Source: Nitrososphaerota archaeon
GTDB taxonomy: Archaea; Thermoproteota; Nitrososphaeria; Nitrososphaerales; Gagatemarchaeaceae
Length of the DNA: 19,688 bases
Direction of reading: 5' to 3'
Assembly (NCBI GenBank): GCA_005877225.1
Contig: VBPK01000178.1
Coordinates: 1-19,688, forward strand
The notes below the pieces were generated by a model. That model ran no database searches. It was not told the DNA's origin and saw only the letters and a list, made by a program, of their open reading frames with translations. A program made the translations under genes and the position numbers. Shown piece by piece: positions 14,611 to 19,688 of the stretch (the first letter of the stretch is position 1; each line of letters opens with the position of its first letter).

Positions 14611-16013
14611 CGCCTAACCGCCTCCTCGAGTGCCGCCGCCAAGCGTTCGATGTCGGCGTGTGTGTGCACCTCTGTCACGCAGAAGAGCCCTGCCTCGCGC
14701 CCCAGCCTGAAACCGCGGTCGAGGGGGTATCCACCAAGAACCCCCCTGCGGGCCATCCTCCTGTAGACGCTGACCGCGCGGGCCCCTTCGTAGCCCACCG
14801 CGAACTCCTTGAAGAAGGGTCCCTTGAAGAGGGGTGAGGTAACTCCGTCGACTCTCGAGAGGCGCTTCGCCGCGTAGTGAGAGTTCGATATTATCACCTC
14901 CCCGAGGCGTCTCAAGCCCGTCTTCCCCAGCATCGCGAGATAGCAGGATGCCGCGACGGCCATCAGCGATTGGTTGGTGCAGATGTTCGAAGTCGCCCCC
15001 TCGCGTCTGATGTGCTGCTCTCGGGTCTGGAGGACCATCGAGAAGGCCTTCTGCTCAGAGTCTTTCTCGGTCGTCATCCCTATCAGCCTGCCGGGCATGC
15101 TGCGGGCGAGCCCGAGGTCCCTCACCGCGAAGATCCCCAGGTGGGGGCCGCCATAGTTCATCGGAATCCCGAGTGGCTGCCCCTCGCCCACAACGATGTC
15201 TGCTCCGTACTCCCCTGGAGGCTTGACGATCGAGAGCGAAAGGGGGTCTACCCCCACCACGAGAAGTCCGCCCCTCTCGTGCAGCCGGGTAGAGAGGTCG
15301 AGCAGCCCCTCCTCGAGAACGCCGAAGTAGTTAGGGTTCTCGAGGTAGACTCCCGCCACCTCGGAGGTTATTCGCGAACTCAGAGCGGAGAAGTCCGTGG
15401 CGCCAGACCGGCCGTCGAAGGGGAGAGCTTCCAGCTCAAGGTCCATGGGGCTCACGTACGCCTTGATGACCTCTAGCCTAGTGGGCCCGATGTCGCCGCA
15501 GAGCAGGAACCGCCTCCTCCCCGTCACCTTCGCAGCCATGCGGGTAGCCTCACCGGCAGCCGATGCCCAGTCGTACATCGAGCTGTTGCACGCCTCCATT
15601 CTGAGGAGGTCGCACATCAGACTCTGATACTCGAAGAGGGCCTGGAGCATTCCCTGACTGATCTCTGGCTGGTAGGGGGTGTAGCTCGTGTAGAACTCCT
15701 GCCTCGAAACGACGGATTCGACCGCGGCGGGGATGTAGTGCGGCCAGACCCCGCCTCCCAGGAAACAGAGCGAGTTCGGAGGTGTCTTGTTTGAGGCGAG
15801 TCGGGACTGAAGGTCCCTCCTCACCACCGACTCCGACTGCCCCTCAGGAAGGCGAAGCCCCCTCTTCAGACGAATATCGGAAGGTATGTCTGAGAAGAGC
15901 TCCTCGACCGAGCTCGCCCCAATCCTGAGAAGCATCTCCTCAATTATCTCCTGGTCGAGGTTGGGCAAGAGCGGGTGGGACCCAGTCAACGGTTCGTTCT
16001 TCTTCGTCATCAT
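14607..16013 (-). CDS. gcvPA: Glycine dehydrogenase (decarboxylating) subunit 1
   Basis: The partner subunit that forms the archaeal/Gram-positive-type heterotetrameric P-protein with gcvPB. About 468 residues with the typical N-terminus (HPLLPNLDQEIIEEMLLRIG, then FSDIP), GGGVWPHYIPAAVESVV, FYTSYTPYQPEISQGMLQAL and the IGMTTEKDSEQKAFSMVLQT stretch. No PLP lysine is expected in this subunit. The frame extends upstream to 16193, but family similarity begins after MMTKKNEPLTGSHPLLPNL and a strong GGAGG lies 6 bases before ATG 16013 (9 before the second ATG, 16010), so I start there. The stop overlaps the gcvPB start (CTGA). T-, H- and L-proteins are not in the window. Confidence 0.94.
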   Translation of the reverse strand: MMTKKNEPLTGSHPLLPNLDQEIIEEMLLRIGASSVEELFSDIPSDIRLKRGLRLPEGQSESVVRRDLQSRLASNKTPPNSLCFLGGGVWPHYIPAAVESVVSRQEFYTSYTPYQPEISQGMLQALFEYQSLMCDLLRMEACNSSMYDWASAAGEATRMAAKVTGRRRFLLCGDIGPTRLEVIKAYVSPMDLELEALPFDGRSGATDFSALSSRITSEVAGVYLENPNYFGVLEEGLLDLSTRLHERGGLLVVGVDPLSLSIVKPPGEYGADIVVGEGQPLGIPMNYGGPHLGIFAVRDLGLARSMPGRLIGMTTEKDSEQKAFSMVLQTREQHIRREGATSNICTNQSLMAVAASCYLAMLGKTGLRRLGEVIISNSHYAAKRLSRVDGVTSPLFKGPFFKEFAVGYEGARAVSVYRRMARRGVLGGYPLDRGFRLGREAGLFCVTEVHTHADIERLAAALEEAVRR

Positions 16014-16040
16014 CCTCTTCCTCCTCGCACGCCGCAAAAC

Positions 16041-16050
16041 GATTAAAATA
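16041..16050. promoter_or_regulatory. AT-rich core that may serve two divergent promoters
   Basis: GATTAAAATA is the only TATA-like sequence in the 64-base gap between gcvPA and the membrane-protein gene. It is about 32 bases before ATG 16078 on the plus strand and about 33 bases before ATG 16013 on the minus strand (read as TATTTTAATC). Two promoters may share one box, which would make them compete. Confidence 0.5.
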
Positions 16051-16077
16051 AGCATAGCAGCCGCTCTTGCGCATTCA

Positions 16078-17754
16078 ATGAGAGGAGTTTTTTTGCCGGC
16101 GGCGATCTTGATTCTGGTGCTTGTTGCGCTCCCGTACGGGGTCGGTGCGCAGTCCCAGGGAGAACCCGTCGTCACTGTGACAAACCAGTACATAGTGAAC
16201 AGGTACGGCTATGCCGTGATGAACGAGACGGTCAAGTACAACAATAGCGGGTCATCCCCGGTCCAGGTACCGACGCTGCAGTTGGGAGTCCCCCAAAACA
16301 TCTCTTCACGGCTCGTCGGGAATTACTCGCTCGTCGGAGAGGGGTACAGCCTCACCACCACGACGAATTCCATTGGGCTTCTTTTCAGCATCAGCTCTCA
16401 GAATACCCTTCAACCAAAGGCCGTGAGCAGTTTCTCGCTGAAGGCCGTGATTATGGATATCTCGGTTACGACCAACTCCAGCGCGGGCATAATCGTCCTC
16501 GAGTACCCGTCACTGAACCTACAGGTGAACACATTCAACGCACTGATCCGGATGCCGGCTTCTACCTTCATCTCGCCCCTCCCACAAGGTTGGACCTCCA
16601 ACCAGAGTTTGAGCAGCGGGACGACCTACAAGAGAACCTTCAACGGCTTCAGTCCCGCTAACGCCCACGCCCTTCTCGGAACACTGCAATCGAGCGCGAG
16701 CATGGACTTCCATCCGATACACGTGTACAGCGCGAGCAGGATTGTGACGGCGGCTTCGAACGGCTCACCGCAGGTGCAGGACTCAATCACACTCAAGAAC
16801 ACAGGGAGCTCCGACCTCGGTTCGCTCCACCTTGCGACGCTGAACAGTTCCACTAGGGTTACGGTCATCCCCTCGATGTCCCCCCCGCTGCTGAATCCGA
16901 CTTCTCTGGCCCTCTCGAACGGCTTGATTGAACTGACGAGGAGCCCCTTCGTCGCGATCCCGTCGGGTAGAAACTTCACACTGACGGTTGTCTACGCCCT
17001 GCCTGCGAAGTTCTACACAGTCTCGGGGGGGAGCGTCCGGGTTGACCTTCCTCTGACGCCACCCATCGCGGCCCCGGTCGACACCTTCACGCTCTCCATG
17101 TCCCTCCCCAACGGTCTCAGAGCGACCCAAGCGCAGTCGAGGGTTGTTCAGAACGCGACGCCCATCACGTCCGGGGAGCAGACCTTCGCCTACAGCCTCA
17201 CCCTGGGGTGGGCCTCCGATAGGGCGATCCCAACGGCCTCGGTGATATTTGTTGCGGCGCTCGTCGCATTCTTCGTCTCCATAGAGAGGCAGGAGGGGGA
17301 GGAGGCGGAAGGGGAGGAGAAGGAGGGGGGACGCATCACCGGTGACATCCCAGCCATGATCAAAGCCTTCGAGGAGAAGGTGGACCTCGTGAACACGATG
17401 CTGCGGGAGGTTCCGAAGGAGGACCCCAACAACCTGAACAAGGCCTACTTCGTCGATCTCAGGATCCGAGTGGACACGTTCAGGTCAAGGGCGCTGCAGA
17501 GGTTGAACGACGCGAAGCAGAGATCGACGGCTCAGCGGTTCTCCGAGCAATTGACTCGCATCCACGACGTGGAGAGGGAGGTGGATAGGGCGACAAGAGA
17601 CATCTTGAACCTCTATGAGCAGTATTACACGAGGCGAATGAGGCAGGAGACATTCGAGAAGTTACTCCCCAGCTACCGGAAGAGGCTGGAGGCGGCCTTG
17701 AACCAGCTCTCCGACCAGCTGAACCTCACCCAGCGAGAGGCGAAGATGCTGTGA
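16078..17754 (+). CDS. Secreted-domain type I membrane protein with cytoplasmic coiled coil
   Basis: A 558-residue protein. Residues 1-24 are a signal peptide (hydrophobic core ILILVLVALPYGVGA, likely cut before QSQG). Residues 25 to about 384 are an extracytoplasmic, beta-rich region with many N-x-S/T sequons and at least two similar halves: NRYGYAVMNETVKYNNSGSS near 41-60, and a later QVQDSITLKNTGSSDLGSLH. One membrane segment lies at about 386-404 (TASVIFVAALVAFFVSI). A basic/acidic cytoplasmic tail of about 155 residues is strongly coiled-coil and ends with YTRRMRQETFEKLLPSYRKR. I do not recognise a family with confidence; the layout resembles ribophorin I. Start ATG 16078 is chosen because the signal peptide begins there; the frame is open farther upstream into gcvPA, which is not used. 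Confidence 0.85.
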   Translation: MRGVFLPAAILILVLVALPYGVGAQSQGEPVVTVTNQYIVNRYGYAVMNETVKYNNSGSSPVQVPTLQLGVPQNISSRLVGNYSLVGEGYSLTTTTNSIGLLFSISSQNTLQPKAVSSFSLKAVIMDISVTTNSSAGIIVLEYPSLNLQVNTFNALIRMPASTFISPLPQGWTSNQSLSSGTTYKRTFNGFSPANAHALLGTLQSSASMDFHPIHVYSASRIVTAASNGSPQVQDSITLKNTGSSDLGSLHLATLNSSTRVTVIPSMSPPLLNPTSLALSNGLIELTRSPFVAIPSGRNFTLTVVYALPAKFYTVSGGSVRVDLPLTPPIAAPVDTFTLSMSLPNGLRATQAQSRVVQNATPITSGEQTFAYSLTLGWASDRAIPTASVIFVAALVAFFVSIERQEGEEAEGEEKEGGRITGDIPAMIKAFEEKVDLVNTMLREVPKEDPNNLNKAYFVDLRIRVDTFRSRALQRLNDAKQRSTAQRFSEQLTRIHDVEREVDRATRDILNLYEQYYTRRMRQETFEKLLPSYRKRLEAALNQLSDQLNLTQREAKML

Positions 17755-17805
17755 CTTCCTCCCGCGACCTCGCCTCAAGCAGTGGGCTTCCTCGCCTGGT
17801 CCGGT

Positions 17806-17815
17806 AAAACTTATC
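17806..17815 (+). promoter_or_regulatory. TATA box of trxB
   Basis: AAAACTTATC is centred about 28 bases before ATG 17839. No Shine-Dalgarno precedes the start, so a leaderless mRNA is likely. Confidence 0.55.
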
Positions 17816-17838
17816 AGCCTGAAAAGCGTCAGATTGTC

Positions 17839-18771
17839 ATGAAAGACGGCGTCAACAAACTTGTCATCATCGGCTCCGGCCCCGCCGGGCTCACCGCCGC
17901 CGTGTACGGTGCGAGAGCCGACATGGAGCCTCTCCTCTTCATGGGGACGAAGTACGGCGGACAACTCATGATCACGAGCGACGTCGAGAACTTTCCCGGC
18001 TTCCCGGAGCCTATTCTCGGACCCGAGCTGATGGAGCGTATGAAGGCGCAGGCGGAGAGGGTCGGCGCAAAGCTGGTGCAGGACGACGTCGTGAGGGTCA
18101 ACTTCAAGCGCTACCCATTCGAGGTGACCACCCCAACCCAGACCGTCAAGACGCTCTCGGTCGTGATTGCGACGGGGGCCGACCCGAAGCGGCTGAATCT
18201 CGACTCCGAGATGAGGCTGATGGGGAAGGGTGTCTCCAACTGCGCCGTCTGCGACGGTTTCTTCTTCAGGGGGAAGAAGGTCGCGGTCGTCGGTGGAGGG
18301 GACACGGCGATGGAGGAGGCGACCTTCCTGACGAAGTTCGCCACGAGCGTCCGGGTCATACACAGGCGGGACAAGCTCCGCGCGAGCAAGGCTCTGCAGA
18401 AGGCCGCTTTCTCGAACCCGAAGATCAGCTTCATCTGGGACTCTGTCGTTGAGGAGGTCCTCGGCTCGAGCAGGGTCGAGGGGGTGAAGATAAGGAATAT
18501 CAAGACGGGAAAGGAGAGCATCCTCGAGGTCGACGGCCTCTTCGTCTCGATAGGCTACGATCCGAACACCAAGGTCTTCGCTGGGGAGGTCGAGCTCGAC
18601 CCGATGGGGTACGTCGTCACGAGGAACGGGACGGAGACGAGCGTCCCCGGAGTCTTCGTGGCCGGAGACGCCCACGACTACAGGTACAGACAGGCCGTCA
18701 CTGCCGCGGGGGACGGCGTCAAGGCCCTCATGGACGCGGAGAAGTTCGTGGAGGAGAAGCTTCGGGGCTAG
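17839..18771 (+). CDS. trxB: Thioredoxin reductase, flavoprotein type
   Basis: Low-molecular-weight thioredoxin reductase passing electrons from NAD(P)H through FAD to a redox disulfide. The 310 residues show FAD-binding IIGSGPAGLTAAVY (10-23), the active CAVC at Cys135/Cys138 in the SNCAVCDG context, a second dinucleotide motif VVGGGDTAMEEA (150-161), HRRDKLRASK, which includes the basic residues usually linked to NADPH binding, and the C-terminal FAD motif GVFVAGDAHDYRYRQAVTAAGDG. An upstream GTG in frame (17782) would add 19 residues that do not fit the family; ATG 17839 gives the normal N-terminus and sits behind a TATA box. Its TAG stop overlaps the stop of the convergent radical SAM gene in one CTAG. 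Confidence 0.95.
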   Translation: MKDGVNKLVIIGSGPAGLTAAVYGARADMEPLLFMGTKYGGQLMITSDVENFPGFPEPILGPELMERMKAQAERVGAKLVQDDVVRVNFKRYPFEVTTPTQTVKTLSVVIATGADPKRLNLDSEMRLMGKGVSNCAVCDGFFFRGKKVAVVGGGDTAMEEATFLTKFATSVRVIHRRDKLRASKALQKAAFSNPKISFIWDSVVEEVLGSSRVEGVKIRNIKTGKESILEVDGLFVSIGYDPNTKVFAGEVELDPMGYVVTRNGTETSVPGVFVAGDAHDYRYRQAVTAAGDGVKALMDAEKFVEEKLRG

Positions 18772-19688
18772 TTGATGACAGGGATGAACCTGTCGTCCCT
18801 GAACGATTTGCTCAAGGGACCGACGATCGGCGTCTTGTAGCCGCAGAACCTGCATCTGTTGTTCTTGTCGAGGTTGTACTCCAGGATGTCGTAGCCGAAC
18901 CTCTTGATCAGGACCTTGGAGCAACCGGGGCAGTAGGTGGACTCGGCCGGGTGGCCCGGGACGTTCCCGATGTAGACGTACTTCAGCCCCGCATTCTTCG
19001 CTATCTCGTAGTGCTTCTCGAGCGTCTCGATGGGCGTCAGCGGAAGGTCCATCATCTTGTAGTCGGGGTGCCATCTCAGAAAATGAATCGGCATGTCAGG
19101 GCCGAGGTTGTCGTAGACCCACTTGCTGAGTCTCGTGGCCGATTCGAGGTTATCCCCGACCTGGGGCACTACGAGGTCAGTAATCTCGATGTGAACATTC
19201 GTCTTGTTCTTGACCTCGAGAAGGGTCTGGAAGATCGGGTCCGCATTTGGAATACCGATGTACCTTCTGACGAAACCTGTCTCCCCGCTACCCTTGAAGT
19301 CGACGGTTATGCAGTCGAGGAAATCCTTCATCAGCGCTACCGTCTCAGGCGTATCGAAGCCGTTTGAGACGAAGATGTTGAAGATCCCCTTCTCACGGGC
19401 GATCCTTCCGATATCCCGCGCGTATTCCATGAAGATCGTGGGCTGGTTGTAGGTGTAGGCCATTCCCTCGCATCCATGGGAGGTAGCCATGGTAGCCACC
19501 TGTTCAGGTGTTGCATCAATTCCTTCTATTTTTCTGCGTTGACTTATGTCATAATTTTGGCAATTGCTGACGGCTACGAAGCTGGCGGAGTACGAGTGCT
19601 CTCCACTCACCTCCATGTTGTACACGTATCCGTCGTAATCTTCCTCTCTTATGGCTCTGATTGGCACGAGCGTGCAGTCCTCCATCCT
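18768..19688 (-). CDS. AmmeMemoRadiSam-type radical SAM enzyme, C-extein, with intein C-terminus; cut by window edge
   Basis: The extein part (18768-19562, about 264 residues) matches the PflA-like radical SAM protein of the AMMECR1/Memo/radical SAM group, whose substrate is unknown. It begins CQNYDISQRR, the end of the family CxxxCxxCQNW-ISQ cluster motif, then GMAYTYNQPTIFMEYARDI, the SNGFDTPE turn, DFKGS and IEITDLVVPQVGDN. It ends with a zinc/cluster-like tail holding CPGC (YCPGCSKVLIKRFGYDI) and CRFCG. Upstream of CQN the reading frame stays open to the window edge but becomes the C-terminal end of an intein (residues up to VAVSN). So the host gene continues beyond the window, with the first two cluster cysteines on the far side of the intein. 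The stop TAG shares CTAG with trxB. Confidence 0.88.
   Translation of the reverse strand, partial: RMEDCTLVPIRAIREEDYDGYVYNMEVSGEHSYSASFVAVSNCQNYDISQRRKIEGIDATPEQVATMATSHGCEGMAYTYNQPTIFMEYARDIGRIAREKGIFNIFVSNGFDTPETVALMKDFLDCITVDFKGSGETGFVRRYIGIPNADPIFQTLLEVKNKTNVHIEITDLVVPQVGDNLESATRLSKWVYDNLGPDMPIHFLRWHPDYKMMDLPLTPIETLEKHYEIAKNAGLKYVYIGNVPGHPAESTYCPGCSKVLIKRFGYDILEYNLDKNNRCRFCGYKTPIVGPLSKSFRDDRFIPVIN
19501..19560 (-). other. AT-rich tract in the C-extein next to the intein junction
   Basis: The 20 codons downstream of the splice junction contain about 35% GC (21 of 60 bases), against 60% in the next 60 bases (19441-19500) and 57% in the intein end (19561-19620), by hand count. Codons here are AAT, TAT, CAA, AAA, ATA, GAA, ATT and GAT, where the neighbouring genes prefer AAC, TAC, CAG, AAG and GAG. 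The boundaries are approximate. Confidence 0.75.
19563..19688 (-). mobile_element. Intein C-terminal splicing region (blocks F and G), partial
   Basis: About 42 residues in frame with the radical SAM extein. Block F is GYVYNMEVSGEHSYSASF, a good match to the Hint-domain pattern of a Y-D/N-L/M-E-V strand followed by H-S-Y. Block G is VAVSN followed by Cys+1. The terminal Asn needed for cyclisation is present; the residue before it is Ser instead of the common His, a natural variant seen in some inteins. The N-terminal Hint blocks and any homing endonuclease lie beyond the window. Confidence 0.88.

Noticed and set aside
16004..16014. C-box-like ATGATGA on the minus strand, as in C/D box guide RNAs
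   Set aside because: It is the double ATG start of gcvPA with a strong Shine-Dalgarno, and no D box or guide arrangement was found nearby.
15886..16077. N-terminal extension of the membrane protein back to 15886
   Set aside because: That stretch is antisense to gcvPA coding sequence. The signal peptide and promoter spacing place the start at 16078.
17662..19074. 470-codon open frame on the minus strand opposite trxB
   Set aside because: It lies antisense to a clearly conserved trxB and radical SAM gene, is rich in Arg, Pro, His and Asp as expected for the complement of GC-rich coding DNA, and has no recognisable motif.
1..19688. CRISPR array, insertion sequence or phage region
   Set aside because: No regularly spaced direct repeats, transposase, integrase or terminal inverted repeats were seen on either strand. 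The intein is the only mobile element supported.

Overview
The window (about 19.7 kb, GC-rich apart from a few AT-rich patches) looks chromosomal and archaeal, most likely from the Nitrososphaerota/TACK side. The archaeal signs are aIF2-beta with a DUF424 partner, an archaeal-type methionyl-tRNA synthetase, a RIO1 kinase, two-subunit glycine decarboxylase, a divergent FtsZ-family protein, and TATA-like boxes about 25-30 bases before many starts (probable leaderless genes). GTG and TTG starts are common. The phylum is my inference from gene content, not a measured placement.

Layout. 1-251 is the 5' end of a minus-strand RIO1 kinase gene. 252-1410 is a gene-poor, AT-richer stretch holding one possible small gene (692-946), a pentapeptide-repeat fragment (350-508) and the promoter and leader of the chaperone operon. 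1411-4933 is grpE-dnaK-dnaJ on the plus strand. 4940-5657 is aIF2-beta plus DUF424 on the minus strand. 5817-9179 is a tight plus-strand salvage operon: MTA phosphorylase, adenine phosphoribosyltransferase, a second MTAP-family phosphorylase with a different base-recognition motif, and S-adenosylhomocysteine hydrolase. 9276-9854 is a membrane-anchored extracytoplasmic protein, and 9951-11645 is metG. On the minus strand follow an FtsZ-like gene (11634-12659), a DUF59/MIP18-like gene (12774-13079) and gcvPB-gcvPA (13123-16013). On the plus strand come a type I membrane protein (16078-17754) and trxB (17839-18771). The window ends in a minus-strand AmmeMemoRadiSam-type radical SAM gene that contains the C-terminal end of an intein.

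How the genes work together. The 5.8-9.2 kb cluster handles the by-products of S-adenosylmethionine use. MTA is split to adenine, adenine is recycled to AMP, and SAH is split to homocysteine and adenosine; the second phosphorylase probably takes a 6-oxopurine nucleoside. The chaperone operon is a complete Hsp70 machine without a repressor gene. Its DnaK has Ser at the first Asp of the phosphate-2 motif.

The most striking point is at the right edge. The intein is inserted directly before the third cysteine of the radical SAM CxxxCxxC motif, so one cysteine must be both the splicing nucleophile and an iron-sulfur cluster ligand. The first 20 codons of the C-extein after the junction are unusually AT-rich (about 35% GC against about 60% just beyond), which could be a co-conversion scar from intein homing. 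Other points worth a look are the unusual starts of grpE and gcvPB, the FtsZ-like protein without acidic T7-loop residues, and the ribophorin-I-like layout of the membrane protein.
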